A stretch of DNA of 57,067 bases from Enterococcus florum (GCF_004309355.1 NZ_BJCC01000037.1:1-57067); one strand, 5' to 3'. Shown: positions 33,049-43,675, counted from the stretch's first letter. Numbers and translations are program-made. Notes: a model not told the origin generated them from the sequence alone.

Positions 33049-34289
33049 TAAGCGGCATGGGTCCCAGCCACATGCCCGGTGCACAAAGCGGCGGTAATAT
33101 TGAAGCCGCCAGTGTACCCATGGATATCCATAACCTCACCGGCAAAGAACAAGCCGGTGTTTTTTTTGCTGCTCATGGTTTTTGGGTCAATTTCTTTTAA
33201 ATCAATCCCTCCACCAGTCACAAAGGAGCGTTCGAGTCCAAAGGTGCTTTTAGCTACTAAGTTCCAGTTTTTGCATAAGCCGATCAAATCAAGCAGCTGC
33301 TGTTTTTTAACTTGAGCTGCAGATACTCTGCCAAGATTAAGCTGATTTAAGAAGTAAGTTAAAAGACGCTCCGGCAACAGTGTGGATAGACTATTCTTAA
33401 GCGACTTGCTCGAGTTTTCTATCCGCTCCAGCAGATCCTTTAATAATTCTTCCTTAGAAAGTGAAGGAAAGCAATCCAACTTTAAGCTGACTCGCTGTTG
33501 AGTCTTCAAAAGCTGATTGACAAATCCAGAACACCTCAGTGCGGCTGGGCCGGATAAACCAAAATGAGTAAACAGTAGATCCATTTCATGGGCGGTCACT
33601 TCCTTATTCTTTTCATCCATTACAGATAGACGCACATCACGCAAAGATAAGCCTTGGAGTGTCTTATCCTTGATGAAGTCTTCGTCAAGATTGATAGGAG
33701 ATTCTGTTGGATAGAGAGGTGTAATATGATGCCCCACTGTTTTGGCAAACTGGTAGCCGTCACCCGTGGCTCCAGTGGAAGGGTAGGTTAATCCTCCTGT
33801 GGCGATAATGATGCTTTTTGCAGAAACGTCTTCTTCTTCCGTTCGAACACCCATCAGCTGTTCTCCATTATGGATTAATTTTGCAACAGGAGTTTGAAAG
33901 TTGAGGTCCACCCCAAGTGCCACGAGCTCATCTTCTAAAGCCGAGACAATCGTCTTCGATTTATCAGAGACAGGGAAAATCCTGCCATGGTCTTCTTCCT
34001 TTAAAGCAATATTACGCTCTTGGAAAAAAGCCATGATATCTTGGTTGTCCCACTGAGAAAATGTACTGTAAAGGAAACGTCCATTTCCGGGAATATGAGC
34101 GATCAAGTCGTCTACCGGTTGATTGTTTGTCACATTGCATCGGCCGCCGCCGGTCATCAACAGCTTTTTTCCTAACCGTTTGTTTTTTTCAAAAAGTGCT
34201 ACTTTCGTTCCAAGAGTGGCTGCAGAAATTGCCGACATGATCCCGGCAGGCCCTCCGCCAATAACGATGACGTCGAACTGTCTTTTCAT
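33033..34289 (-). CDS. HI0933/BaiN-family FAD-dependent oxidoreductase
   Basis: 418 residues. The N-terminal dinucleotide-binding motif is VIVIGGGPAGIMSAISAATL, followed by LLMTGGGRCNVTN, which is diagnostic of the HI0933 (YhiN/BaiN) family. The C-terminal GLFFAGEVMDIHGYTGGFNI is the second conserved block. It is a cytosolic flavoprotein of uncertain reaction; some relatives act as 3-dehydro-bile-acid reductases, which cannot be assumed here. The start at 34289 has GAGGTG 6 nt upstream, better than the GTG at 34298. It is convergent and overlapping with ebsC at the 3' end and divergent from gdhA. Confidence 0.85.
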   Translation of the reverse strand: MKRQFDVIVIGGGPAGIMSAISAATLGTKVALFEKNKRLGKKLLMTGGGRCNVTNNQPVDDLIAHIPGNGRFLYSTFSQWDNQDIMAFFQERNIALKEEDHGRIFPVSDKSKTIVSALEDELVALGVDLNFQTPVAKLIHNGEQLMGVRTEEEDVSAKSIIIATGGLTYPSTGATGDGYQFAKTVGHHITPLYPTESPINLDEDFIKDKTLQGLSLRDVRLSVMDEKNKEVTAHEMDLLFTHFGLSGPAALRCSGFVNQLLKTQQRVSLKLDCFPSLSKEELLKDLLERIENSSKSLKNSLSTLLPERLLTYFLNQLNLGRVSAAQVKKQQLLDLIGLCKNWNLVAKSTFGLERSFVTGGGIDLKEIDPKTMSSKKNTGLFFAGEVMDIHGYTGGFNITAALCTGHVAGTHAAYHAFS

Positions 34290-34373
34290 TTTATTCACCT
34301 CGTGGGCAAGTTTATCACGAATTTTATTACACTTCTATTAGAAAATGATGTAAACTATGAGTACCAAATGTGA

Positions 34374-35729
<1,356 letters not shown>

Positions 35730-35906
35730 TCTTTAAAAAAATAAAGGTTCAAGCTTGAAAAAAAAGCAAAAGAAACGTAAAGTATTACGTGTACGAAATG
35801 ATTTTTTCAGCTTTAGAGCAGCTTGCACGGTTGGTTACTCGAACTGTGGAGCGAACTCTTTTGCTGAGAAGATTATTACCTTTACGCCAACTTAGGAGGA
35901 ACAAAC

Positions 35907-37253
35907 ATGGGACACATTCATTTCGATTATTCGAAAGTAGCTCCATTCGTCAACGACCATGAAATGGAGTATATCAAAAGCCAAGTAGCTGTAGCTCACA
36001 AGGAACTACGTGCGGGTACTGGTGCAGGAAAAGACTTTTTAGGTTGGATCGATCTTCCAGCTGACTATGACAAAGAAGAGTTTGCACGAATTAAAAAAGC
36101 CGCAGAAAAAATCCAATCTGATTCAGAAGTATTGGTTGTAATCGGAATTGGCGGTTCTTACTTAGGAGCACGTGCAGCGATCGAATTCTTGCATCACTCA
36201 TTCTTTAACGTATTAGGTAAAGACGATCGCAAAGCACCTCAAGTTTTCTTTGCAGGAAACTCAATCAGCTCAAGTTATCTCGCTGATTTGATCGAAGTGA
36301 TCGGAGACCGCGACTTCTCAGTCAATGTGATTTCTAAGTCAGGAACCACCACTGAACCAGCAATCGCTTTTCGTGTATTCAAAGAATTATTAGTTAAAAA
36401 ATACGGGGAAGAAGAAGCCAACAAACGCATTTATGCAACTACTGACAAAGCGCGTGGCGCAGTCAAAACGGAAGCAGATGCAGCTGGCTGGGAAACCTTC
36501 GTGATTCCGGATGATGTGGGCGGCCGTTTCTCTGTTTTAACCGCAGTGGGTCTATTGCCGATCGCAGCCAGTGGAGCAGATATCGATGCATTGATGCAAG
36601 GTGCTGCTGATGCGCGCGAGGCCTATTCTAGCGAAAATCTGGATGAAAATGAAGCCTATCAATATGCAGCTTTGAGAAACTTACTTTATCGTAAAGGAAA
36701 AGTAACTGAAATATTAGTTAATTATGAACCTGGGCTGCAATACTTTAACGAATGGTGGAAACAATTGTACGGAGAGTCAGAAGGAAAAGACTTGAAAGGA
36801 ATCTACCCATCAAGCGCCAACTTCTCGACTGATTTGCATTCCTTCGGACAATACATCCAAGAAGGCCGTCGTAATATTTTCGAAACAATCGTGAAGGTGA
36901 ACAGTCCTCGCAAATCTGTATCAATCCCTAGTCAAGAATCTGACTTGGATGGGTTAGGCTATCTGGAAGGCAAAGATATCGATTTTGTAAACACCAAAGC
37001 CTTCGAAGGAACCTTGCTTGCACATACGGATGGCGGCGTGCCAAACTTAGTATTGAATATTCCTACAATGGATGCTTATACACTAGGTTACACGATGTAT
37101 TTCTTTGAGATTGCTGTAGGAATTTCTGGTTACTTGTTAGGTGTGAATCCATTTGACCAACCAGGTGTAGAAGCTTACAAGAAAAACATGTTTGCCTTGC
37201 TTGGAAAACCTGGCTTTGAGGACTTGGCAAAAGAATTGAATGAACGTCTGTAA
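35907..37253 (+). CDS. pgi: Glucose-6-phosphate isomerase
   Basis: 448 residues, the Firmicute-length PGI. Motifs include [19 protein letters not shown], the phosphate-binding [36 protein letters not shown], the PGI signature region with the catalytic Glu near [10 protein letters not shown], and the C-terminal [12 protein letters not shown] with the catalytic Lys. It interconverts glucose-6-phosphate and fructose-6-phosphate in glycolysis. AGGAGGA precedes the ATG. The codon choice appears strongly biased (frequent GAA, GGT, TTA-rich Leu), as in highly expressed genes. Confidence 0.93.
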   Translation: MGHIHFDYSKVAPFVNDHEMEYIKSQVAVAHKELRAGTGAGKDFLGWIDLPADYDKEEFARIKKAAEKIQSDSEVLVVIGIGGSYLGARAAIEFLHHSFFNVLGKDDRKAPQVFFAGNSISSSYLADLIEVIGDRDFSVNVISKSGTTTEPAIAFRVFKELLVKKYGEEEANKRIYATTDKARGAVKTEADAAGWETFVIPDDVGGRFSVLTAVGLLPIAASGADIDALMQGAADAREAYSSENLDENEAYQYAALRNLLYRKGKVTEILVNYEPGLQYFNEWWKQLYGESEGKDLKGIYPSSANFSTDLHSFGQYIQEGRRNIFETIVKVNSPRKSVSIPSQESDLDGLGYLEGKDIDFVNTKAFEGTLLAHTDGGVPNLVLNIPTMDAYTLGYTMYFFEIAVGISGYLLGVNPFDQPGVEAYKKNMFALLGKPGFEDLAKELNERL

Positions 37254-37260
37254 AACGAAC

Positions 37261-37291
37261 AAGCGCTCTTTTTTGGGCGCTTTTCTTTTTG
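37261..37291 (+). terminator. pgi terminator
   Basis: Stem AAGCGC/GCGCTT with an 8-10-nt loop and a T-rich tail. Confidence 0.7.
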
Positions 37292-37399
37292 AAATTTAAT
37301 AAATAAAGGCTTGTCGATCGTAGATATCGCTCTATTTTAGAATGAAATAGGGGAGTGTGAACTGGGAAAGTGCTTTTTTAAAAAAATACCGTAAATATC

Positions 37400-37446
37400 A
37401 AATAACCACCTCTGGCTGAATAAAAAGCAAGAGGTGGTTATTTTTG
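37400..37446. terminator. Strong hairpin terminator, mainly for the 48-codon gene
   Basis: Stem AAATAACCACCTCT/AGAGGTGGTTATTT. Read on minus it lies 30 nt after the small gene's stop; on plus it backs up the pgi terminator. Confidence 0.75.
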
Positions 37447-37476
37447 TAAGTTATACATTGCTGAAGGAACTCCTTA

Positions 37477-37623
37477 TCATTGACGGACTAAAGTGTCGAT
37501 CGCTTGTTCAATGGTAATGCCAAAAGCAAATTTATTTTCATCTGCCGCATCGATTGCTAAAAATTGATTATTCACAAAATCAAAAGCAATTCGATAGTAC
37601 CTATTTTCTTTTAGGAACGTCAT
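37477..37623 (-). CDS. Small 48-residue hypothetical protein with G8-tract ribosome binding site
   Basis: The frame reads MTFLKENRYYRIAFDFVNNQ, then FLAIDAADENKFAFGITIEQ, then AIDTLVRQ. It is soluble and likely alpha/beta. I do not recognise a family. It has a strong purine-rich ribosome binding site in which eight consecutive G (complement of 37629-37636) sit just before the ATG, a good terminator downstream and a promoter-like TTCACA-16-TATAAA upstream (complement of about 37716-37743). A 13-bp inverted repeat lies 37-72 nt before the start. These surroundings support a real gene despite its length. Confidence 0.6.
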   Translation of the reverse strand: MTFLKENRYYRIAFDFVNNQFLAIDAADENKFAFGITIEQAIDTLVRQ

Positions 37624-37967
37624 TTTCTCCCCCCCCTTCCAGCTCTCCTATTTAACTATAGCATTATTTAGTGGAAAAACAAACTAAATAATGCTGAATT
37701 AAAATAACATATTTTATATAAAACATATGATTTTTGTGAATGATTGAGCGATATTATCAGGAATCCGTATAAAATGAAAAAAATAGCATTTTAGCAAGCA
37801 GGAGATTTACGAATGATTAAAATATAACACAGGTGATTATATATATCGTTTTTTCATTTATTCATCGCTCTTTATGTACTACCCAAAATATTGAAAAAAA
37901 TGTCAAAAAATCGTTTTCAAGGAAATGATCATATGTTATTATAAAAACAGGGGAAAGGAGTTTTGAA
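37624..37967. other. Intergenic region between divergent small genes
   Basis: AT-rich, no further gene seen. It holds the G8/C8 tract (37629-37636), the 13-bp inverted repeat (37660-37672/37683-37695), a minus-strand promoter candidate, and for the plus gene TTTTCA-17-TATTAT with a TG-extended -10 at about 37935. Confidence 0.5.
37660..37695 (-). repeat. Perfect 13-bp inverted repeat in the leader of the 48-codon gene
   Basis: AGCATTATTTAGT (37660-37672) and ACTAAATAATGCT (37683-37695) flank a 10-nt loop. It could be an mRNA hairpin or an operator; there is no T run, so it is not a terminator. Confidence 0.7.
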
Positions 37968-38186
37968 ATGGAGAATATTGAAATCGGTGAAGCATACCAA
38001 TGCAAAGCGATCGGCTTAGAAAAAGAGGTAATCGGTGTTGTTGAACAATTGTACACAAACACCGCGTTGATCAATGTGGTTCAATGTGAATCTGTTGACC
38101 GTATCGCTGTAATCGAGCGCCAAAATCGCTTGCTCGTAAAATATGAAGACATTTATTGCAATGCAACAATTGAATATCCTGCATAA
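37968..38186 (+). CDS. Small KOW-like protein, paralogue of 13434-13661
   Basis: 72 residues: MENIEIGEAYQCKAIGLEKE, then VIGVVEQLYTNTALINVVQC and LLVKYEDIYCNATIEYPA. It shares with the protein at 13434 the order IGxxYxC(K/R), IGxV, INV/VNV and VKYxxI at nearly equal spacing, so the two are diverged paralogues. It is soluble with no signal peptide. GGGAAAGGAG precedes the ATG and a terminator follows. The function is unknown; a DUF2187/KOW-like beta barrel is the nearest description. Confidence 0.72.
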   Translation: MENIEIGEAYQCKAIGLEKEVIGVVEQLYTNTALINVVQCESVDRIAVIERQNRLLVKYEDIYCNATIEYPA

Positions 38187-38213
38187 AGATCAGCCTGAGC
38201 TGGTCTTTTTTTT
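38185..38213 (+). terminator. Terminator after the KOW-like gene
   Basis: Stem AAAGATCAGC/GCTGGTCTTT (one G-U pair) with a T8 run. Confidence 0.75.
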
Positions 38214-38218
38214 GAACA

Positions 38219-38247
38219 AAAAAAGACTCACTAGTCTAGTGAGTCAA
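38219..38247 (-). terminator. Terminator of the TVP38-like gene
   Basis: GACTCACTAG/CTAGTGAGTC with almost no loop; the gene's stop codon is inside. The minus-strand tail is a T7 run. Confidence 0.7.
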
Positions 38248-38835
38248 TAGGCTGCTTAATAGTTGCCCTCCATGGAGGAGCGCGAAGCTGTATAAGAAAA
38301 TGGATGCGGGTTTTGCTAATAAGATGATCGCTGTATACTTTTTGAAAGATATATTGGTTAAACTAGCCATCAAACAAAGCGCATCATCTGGAGCAATTGG
38401 CAGGAATATCGCCAAAGAGAACATTTTTTCAAAGCGGCGATCATTTTCTAGCCAATGACTATATTTGCGATAAACCTTTTCGCTGACCAAATGAGAAATG
38501 AAAGGTTTTCCATAATGTCTTCCTAATAGAAACAAGATAATCGAGCCTAAGCAAATTCCGAGATAATTATATAGGAAACCCCAATAAGGTCCAAAAATCA
38601 AAACCCCCGCAGCCAAACTGATTCCGCCAGGCAAGATCGGGATGATGACTTGAATCATTTGGATCAAAATGAAAACGAGTGGGCCAGCGATCGTTGAGTT
38701 TCCAACGAGATGGCGAAGCGAGGCCATGTCTTGAAAGACACCTAAACGATAAAAATAGATCGACAAAGCTATAGAAAAGGCAATTCCCGTGAAAGAAACA
38801 GCATTGATCAATTTTTTCGATTGCGAAACGCTCAT
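38236..38835 (-). CDS. TVP38/TMEM64 (DedA-like) membrane protein
   Basis: 199 residues with about 5-6 membrane segments. The VTT/SNARE-associated domain is recognisable in LPGGISLAAGVLIFGPYWGF and the FLLGRHYGKPF stretch, then FLPIAPDDALCLMASLTNIS. The family is related to DedA-type lipid scramblases or flippases; a role in undecaprenyl phosphate or phospholipid transport is an inference from relatives. The start at 38835 lies about 10 nt after AAGGAG; a TTG at 38838 is an alternative. It is divergent from mntH. Confidence 0.8.
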   Translation of the reverse strand: MSVSQSKKLINAVSFTGIAFSIALSIYFYRLGVFQDMASLRHLVGNSTIAGPLVFILIQMIQVIIPILPGGISLAAGVLIFGPYWGFLYNYLGICLGSIILFLLGRHYGKPFISHLVSEKVYRKYSHWLENDRRFEKMFSLAIFLPIAPDDALCLMASLTNISFKKYTAIILLAKPASIFLYSFALLHGGQLLSSLLTH

Positions 38836-38948
38836 CAAAAATCATCTCCTTTTGACTCATCCTATCGTTAAGTAGAAGTATAATGCAATTCATTTGTTTT
38901 TGCATAGGACTTGCGACGGATTTTAACGAAAAGCCAAAACTTTAATAT

Positions 38949-38977
38949 TTTACACTTTTTTTAGATTCAGATATGCT
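38949..38977 (+). promoter_or_regulatory. mntH promoter
   Basis: TTTACA, a 17-nt spacer, TATGCT. No clear MntR-type operator was recognised next to it. Confidence 0.55.
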
Positions 38978-39013
38978 GTTGGTATCAAGGAATGTTAAAT
39001 AGGAGGTGATTAT

Positions 39014-40360
39014 TTGAATAAGGAGAAAGGGATCATTCATGAATCAACAGGCGCAAGTCTAGAAGAAATCAATGCAACGGTTGAGGTTCCTAAAGATGGG
39101 AGCTTTCTAAAAAAACTTTTGGCTTATAGTGGGCCTGGGGCTTTGGTAGCTGTTGGATATATGGATCCCGGCAACTGGATCACATCGATCGCGGGAGGGG
39201 CTGAATACAAATACAGCCTGTTATCGATCGTTTTGCTTTCGAGTCTCGTTGCGATGCTCTTGCAAAGCATGGCTGCCAAACTTGGCATCGTTACTGGAAA
39301 AGATCTCGCTCAAATCACAAGAGACCAGACCACTAAATCTGGCGGGTTTGTTCTATGGATCATTAATGAGTTGGCGATTATGGCGACAGATATTGCCGAA
39401 GTGATCGGTGGAGCGATCGCTTTACAGCTTCTGTTCGGGCTGCCGTTGCTTTTTGGGGTCTTACTGACGACCTTTGATGTCTTATTGCTGCTGTTGCTGA
39501 CTAAACTAGGATTTCGTAAAATCGAAGTGATTGTCGCATTGCTGATAACGGTGATTTTTTGCGTTTTCGGTTATGAGGTTGCCTTAGCGGACCCTCATTT
39601 TGGGGAAGTCATTCGCGGATTTATTCCAGATACACAAATCGCTGCAGACCGTTCTATGCTTTTACTCGCCTTAGGAATCGTTGGGGCAACGGTAATGCCT
39701 CATAACCTATATCTGCATTCCTCCATTTCGCAATCACGAGCTTTTGACCGGAAGAATGAAAAGGAAATAGCAGAGGCCGTCCGCTATACAACGTGGGATT
39801 CAAATCTGCAATTGACTGTAGCGTTTATCATTAATTGTTTGTTGCTGGTTCTGGGCGGAGCCCTGTTTTACGGCAGCAACAGCGATCTTGGTAAATTCGT
39901 TGATCTGTACGATGCTTTGCAAGACCCTTCGATCGTTGGCGGGATCGCTAGTCCTGTTTTAAGTACACTATTTGCCGTTGCTTTATTAGCTTCTGGTCAA
40001 AATTCAACTATTACTGGGACCTTGTCAGGTCAAATCGTGATGGAAGGATTTATCCGTTTGAAGATGCCTCTTTGGATGCGGAGAGTGGTTACGAGATTGC
40101 TGGCAGTCGTGCCTGTAATTATCTGTGTTGTGCTTTATGGCGGAAATGAGAATGCTGTAGAAGACCTGTTGCTGTATACACAAGTCTTTTTGAGCATTGC
40201 CTTACCAGTGTCGATCATCCCTCTGACTTTGTTTACAAGCAACGAGGAAATTATGGGCAGATTTGTCAATGCAAAATGGGAAAAGTACCTAGCATGGGGG
40301 ATCACGATAGTATTGACGCTGTTAAATGCTTTTCTGATCTATAGTACATTGAAAGGCTAA
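39014..40360 (+). CDS. mntH: Mn2+/Fe2+ NRAMP transporter
   Basis: 448 residues with about 11 TM segments. The metal-binding DPGN is at 51-54 (in [14 protein letters not shown]), and the conserved TM6 motif is [11 protein letters not shown] with the MPH triad near 229. It is a proton-coupled importer of manganese, a nutrient important in lactic acid bacteria. The start codon is TTG, placed 3-4 nt after the strong AGGAGGTGAT; no nearer ATG is in frame. The acidic N-terminal 30 residues are cytosolic. It is monocistronic, divergent from the TVP38-like gene. Confidence 0.92.
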   Translation: MNKEKGIIHESTGASLEEINATVEVPKDGSFLKKLLAYSGPGALVAVGYMDPGNWITSIAGGAEYKYSLLSIVLLSSLVAMLLQSMAAKLGIVTGKDLAQITRDQTTKSGGFVLWIINELAIMATDIAEVIGGAIALQLLFGLPLLFGVLLTTFDVLLLLLLTKLGFRKIEVIVALLITVIFCVFGYEVALADPHFGEVIRGFIPDTQIAADRSMLLLALGIVGATVMPHNLYLHSSISQSRAFDRKNEKEIAEAVRYTTWDSNLQLTVAFIINCLLLVLGGALFYGSNSDLGKFVDLYDALQDPSIVGGIASPVLSTLFAVALLASGQNSTITGTLSGQIVMEGFIRLKMPLWMRRVVTRLLAVVPVIICVVLYGGNENAVEDLLLYTQVFLSIALPVSIIPLTLFTSNEEIMGRFVNAKWEKYLAWGITIVLTLLNAFLIYSTLKG

Positions 40361-40366
40361 AACAAA

Positions 40367-40427
40367 AAGACGATGAACACGTGATCCACACTCTAGCGCA
40401 GTGTGCTTAACGTTCATCGTTTTTTTA
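40367..40427. terminator. Bidirectional terminator
   Basis: AAAGACGATGAAC ... GTTCATCGTTTTTT with an inner CACACT/AGTGTG stem, between mntH and the ThrE-type genes. Confidence 0.75.
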
Positions 40428-40871
40428 TCTTGCCCAGTTAGCTAAGGTGCGTTTGATCACACGCTCGATTACGTTTGTGAACATGAAGCCTAAGGCGATC
40501 GCTCCAGAGGTCACCAAGACAGTAGCAATATTTTTCATTGAAGCATCGAAGTTTTGGTTCATCATTTCGCGAACGGCCATATAGGCGGGTCCTCCAGGAA
40601 CCAAAGGAACCAGACTTGGTACATTAAAAATGATGACCGGCATATGTTTTTTCCGTGAAAAGAAAATACTAATCATACCGATCACTAAGGTTGCCAGAAA
40701 ATTCGCAAACCCGGCACTCTGGTTAAAGTACGTTTGGCAAATCCAAAAGGTCATCCAGCCAAGTGCTCCTGTCAAACCGCAGGTGAGAAACGCTTTGCGA
40801 GGAATATTGGTGATAATACTAAAGGTAATCGTGCTAAACATACTAAAAAAGAAATTGATAAGAATCGTCAC
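40425..40871 (-). CDS. ThrE-type threonine/serine exporter, small subunit (DUF3815)
   Basis: 148 residues with about 4-5 TM segments. The signature FNVPSLVPLVPGGPAYMAVR matches the conserved loop of the C-terminal half of ThrE. Here ThrE is split in two genes, and this is the second. GTG 40871 is chosen because GGAGG is 7 nt upstream; the TTG at 40874 is closer. It follows the large subunit with a 13-nt gap. Export of threonine or serine is inferred from the Corynebacterium prototype. Confidence 0.82.
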   Translation of the reverse strand: MTILINFFFSMFSTITFSIITNIPRKAFLTCGLTGALGWMTFWICQTYFNQSAGFANFLATLVIGMISIFFSRKKHMPVIIFNVPSLVPLVPGGPAYMAVREMMNQNFDASMKNIATVLVTSGAIALGFMFTNVIERVIKRTLANWAR

Positions 40872-40884
40872 CAAACACCCTCCT

Positions 40885-41637
40885 TTAAAATAGATTAAAC
40901 GCTACAATGATGCCTCCACCGATGGAACCAGCGATGAAAATAGCCTCCGTTGCACGTGCCACACCACTCAAAAGGTGTCCAGCCATGATGTCTCTAAAGG
41001 AATTCGTGATCGCTAACCCTGGCACCAGCGGCATTATGGAACCCACAATGATATTGTTCACATCTTGTGCGAATGAGAGTTTAACCGATAGAATGGCCAA
41101 ACAGCCTACCAGAAGAGAAGCGAGGAAATCATTGAGAAATTTCAGGCCTAGTCGCTTGCCGAACAATGAGTGGACAGAAAAGCCCAGCATACCAATGACG
41201 AATGTCGCTGTAAAGTCAGCCCAGTCACCTCGGTAAATGATCATTAAAGTACTGCTGACGATACCGGCGGCCAGTATTTTCCAAAGTTGAGAAAAGTCCG
41301 GTGTAGCTAAATCAATTTTTTTCAAACGCTGATAGAGGTCGTAAAGCGAAAGCTCGCCATTGGCGAATGCCCGGGAGGCATGATTAACTGCGGCAACCTT
41401 TTCAAGATTGATTGACTGTTGCGTGATCTGAATCACTTGGCTGTTTTCTTCAGATGGAGAGCCTACGATCATTCCAGTCGCTGTAACGTAAATTTGAACA
41501 TCTGCAAGACCTGCATTTTGCGCGATACGTTTCATGGTATCCTCGACTCGATATACTTCTGACCCTGCCTCCATCATGATTTTTCCAGCCATCAAACAAG
41601 TGCTCAAAACCAATTGCCCATAACTCTGTTGTTTCAA
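40885..41637 (-). CDS. ThrE-type threonine/serine exporter, large subunit (DUF1212)
   Basis: 250 residues. A soluble N-terminal DUF1212 part (about 1-115) includes MEAGSEVYRVEDTMKRIA with a conserved acidic/His-like active-site region and YVTATGMIVG, while five TM segments form the rest, with SIMPLVPGLAITNSFRDIMAG as the conserved loop. It pairs with the small subunit downstream in one operon. The start is a TTG at 41637, 4-5 nt after GGTGG. The amino-acid substrate is inferred only. Confidence 0.82.
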   Translation of the reverse strand: MKQQSYGQLVLSTCLMAGKIMMEAGSEVYRVEDTMKRIAQNAGLADVQIYVTATGMIVGSPSEENSQVIQITQQSINLEKVAAVNHASRAFANGELSLYDLYQRLKKIDLATPDFSQLWKILAAGIVSSTLMIIYRGDWADFTATFVIGMLGFSVHSLFGKRLGLKFLNDFLASLLVGCLAILSVKLSFAQDVNNIIVGSIMPLVPGLAITNSFRDIMAGHLLSGVARATEAIFIAGSIGGGIIVAFNLF

Positions 41638-42022
41638 GATCCCACCGTCCTCTATGTATTAACATTCTCATATTATTGAAAAGAAGTGAATTAAGCAAGA
41701 AAAATGAGGGGATTGCTGTTATAATATATAATAAAGTAACAAGCATCCTTAAATGATGAAAAGAGGATGCAAATTAAAGAAACGAACCCACCGAATTATC
41801 TATAACGTTTTTTCGAAAAAAAATTTTTGAATTTGGATATTCACTTAAATTTGAATCCGGTTTCCAACTTCTTATTTGGAGTCATTGACTCAAACTATCG
41901 AAAAATTCTAAAAAAAATGAACGGAATTTAGATAACATCATGTTTAATGGTTGCAAAACTAATCAGTTTTTGATTAAAATAAAATGACAGCAAAAATAAT
42001 AACAAATCGGGAGGAAAATGGC
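41638..42022. other. Intergenic region between the ThrE-type genes and a TetR regulator
   Basis: AT-rich. I see no gene. It has several TATAAT-like stretches near 41720-41735 (both strands), a short palindrome GAGTC-ATT-GACTC at about 41879-41891 and the TetR promoter with its dyad at 41951-41980. Confidence 0.5.
41951..41980 (+). promoter_or_regulatory. TetR-gene promoter with internal dyad
   Basis: TTGCAA, an 18-nt spacer and TAAAAT. AAAACT/AGTTTT (41955-41960/41965-41970) is a perfect inverted repeat inside the spacer, a plausible autorepression site. Confidence 0.5.
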
Positions 42023-42595
42023 ATGAGAAGAAAGGTGTATACAAAGGATCAGATTTTGAAGGCTGCTTATGAGGTTGTTGAAAATGAAGGCTTTTCTGGC
42101 TTTACAGCAAGAAATATCGCTAAAAAAATGGGGATCAGTACACAACCCATCTATCTGGAATTCAAGAATATGATGGATTTGAAGAATACTTTACTCGATG
42201 AAATCTGCAATCATCTTTACTATGATGTCTTTCCTGTTGTCCGTACAGGAGATACGATTATCGATCTTGGCCTGAATTATGTTTATTTTGCCAAAGAGCA
42301 AAGCAATCTATATACCGCTTTATACGTGCAAGAATATGGCGGCGGCAAAAAAATGCATGATTTCTCTTACAGCTATTTCCGTGAGTTGATTCGCGAGCAT
42401 GACAAGTATAAGAATCTTGATGAGAATCGAATCAATGCCTTGCACGTTGGTACTTGGATCACTGTTACAGGGATCGCTACATTGATGTCTTCTGGTATTA
42501 TTGAGCCTACAGAAGAAGATATCGTACACTTGATTAATCGTGCAATCGATGCAATTCTTGACAGTGACGATATTTCTGTTTTAGAAAAATTATAA
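42023..42595 (+). CDS. TetR/AcrR-family transcriptional regulator
   Basis: 190 residues. The N-terminal helix-turn-helix is TKDQILKAAYEVVENEGFSG followed by FTARNIAKKMGISTQPIYLE, which is typical TetR. The C-terminal ligand-binding domain (about 65-185) is the all-helical WHG/TetR_C type. ATG 42023 follows GGGAGG by 8 nt; a longer frame from 41984 would begin at or before the likely transcription start. The gene stands alone, next to the divergent ThrE-type exporter and upstream of tRNA-Ser, and no obvious co-transcribed target exists. Ligand and regulon are unknown. Confidence 0.82.
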   Translation: MRRKVYTKDQILKAAYEVVENEGFSGFTARNIAKKMGISTQPIYLEFKNMMDLKNTLLDEICNHLYYDVFPVVRTGDTIIDLGLNYVYFAKEQSNLYTALYVQEYGGGKKMHDFSYSYFRELIREHDKYKNLDENRINALHVGTWITVTGIATLMSSGIIEPTEEDIVHLINRAIDAILDSDDISVLEKL

Positions 42596-42636
42596 GGACT
42601 TGACAATCTTAGGAAAAAGGGTAAGATGATGATTGC

Positions 42637-42724
42637 GGAAGGTTGGCAGAGTGGTAATGCACCGGACTCGAAATCCGGCGAGCCACAGTAATGTGGTGCA
42701 CGGGTTCAAATCCCGTACCTTCCT
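42637..42724 (+). tRNA. tRNA-Ser (anticodon CGA)
   Basis: The acceptor stem GGAAGGT pairs with ACCTTCC. The anticodon arm CCGGA-CTCGAAA-TCCGG gives CGA, which reads UCG. A long variable arm (GCCACAGTAATGTGGTGC) is the serine hallmark, and the T-arm is CGGGTTCAAATCCCG. CCA is not encoded. Confidence 0.93.
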
Positions 42725-42739
42725 TTCATATCAAGCCTG

Positions 42740-42765
42740 AGCGTGGTTTTCGCCACGCTTTTTTT
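42740..42765 (+). terminator. tRNA-Ser terminator
   Basis: Stem AGCGTGG/CCACGCT with a T7 run. Confidence 0.8.
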
Positions 42766-42820
42766 GTTGGATTTTAAGTGATGAAAACTGACTGTCTACC
42801 ATATTGGCTACGAAAAGAGT

Positions 42821-42857
42821 AAAAAACCAAGCTGCAGGTTCTAGCAGCTTGGTTTTT
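42821..42857 (-). terminator. Terminator of the second HAD gene
   Basis: Stem AAAAACCAAGCTGC/GCAGCTTGGTTTTT; it may work on both strands. Confidence 0.75.
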
Positions 42858-42871
42858 GCTGATTGTCTAAA

Positions 42872-43675
42872 TTACAGATCTAAATATTTTTCTAAATAAT
42901 CAGCCATACCGTCTTCAGTATTCGGCTTCGCCGTAACGTCATTGGCAACGGACTGGACTTGATCTGTTCCATTGGCCATCGCAACACCCCATCCAGCATA
43001 TTCCAACATTTCTACATCGTTGTGCTCGTCACCGAATGCAATAATGTCTTCAGCGTCAGTATCGAATACTTTTACTAAATGAGCCAATCCATGCGCTTTT
43101 TGAATGCCTTTAGCCACGATTTCTAAAATAGCATTTGGCCCGCCCCAAGTATTGACCTCAACAGTATCGCCGAATTGTTGTTTGATCTCTTCAGAAACAC
43201 TCTTGAGATTGTTCGGCTGGCTGCGAACGATCATCGATGTAGGGTCTTTGATCAGGGTGTTCTCAGTCAGCAAATTATCGCTTGTTGCCTCACCGGCAAA
43301 CATTGCTCTATCAAAAAAGCTTAAGTCATCGATGAAAAAGGTGTCACGGTTCTCAGCTGCTATAAAGTCTAGTTTCAGATTTTTCTTTTCATTCATCAAA
43401 TCGAAAACGATCGACCGATTAAAAGAAGTTTCCAATTCCTGTGCCCAAGTTTGCTCTGGCAAATGAACTAAGGCTCCGTTGAAGTTGATCATCGGGGTAT
43501 TCAGATTTAATTGACGATAAAAATTACCGCTCATTCGGTAAGGCCGCCCGGTAGCGATTACCACAGAGTGACCGTCATCTATTGCACGCTGCAACGTTTT
43601 TGCTGTACGATCAGTAATTTGTGAGTCTTGATTTAGTGTCGTTCCATCTAAATCGATTGCTATCATTTTTTTCAT
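42872..43675 (-). CDS. HAD-superfamily Cof-type phosphatase (YidA-like)
   Basis: 267 residues. Motif I MIAIDLDGTTLNQDSQ has the nucleophile Asp and the +2 Asp. Motif II is VVIATGRPYRMS. Motifs III/IV are KGIQKAHGLAHL and IIAFGDEHNDVEMLEYAG. It is a complete HAD IIB protein, closer to the YidA/YbiV-type sugar-phosphate phosphatases than the copy at 22777. The start at 43675 has AAGGA 8 nt upstream. A cre-like TGTAAGCGCTCA stands about 60 nt upstream on the minus strand, so glucose control is possible. The substrate is unknown. Confidence 0.85.
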   Translation of the reverse strand: MKKMIAIDLDGTTLNQDSQITDRTAKTLQRAIDDGHSVVIATGRPYRMSGNFYRQLNLNTPMINFNGALVHLPEQTWAQELETSFNRSIVFDLMNEKKNLKLDFIAAENRDTFFIDDLSFFDRAMFAGEATSDNLLTENTLIKDPTSMIVRSQPNNLKSVSEEIKQQFGDTVEVNTWGGPNAILEIVAKGIQKAHGLAHLVKVFDTDAEDIIAFGDEHNDVEMLEYAGWGVAMANGTDQVQSVANDVTAKPNTEDGMADYLEKYLDL

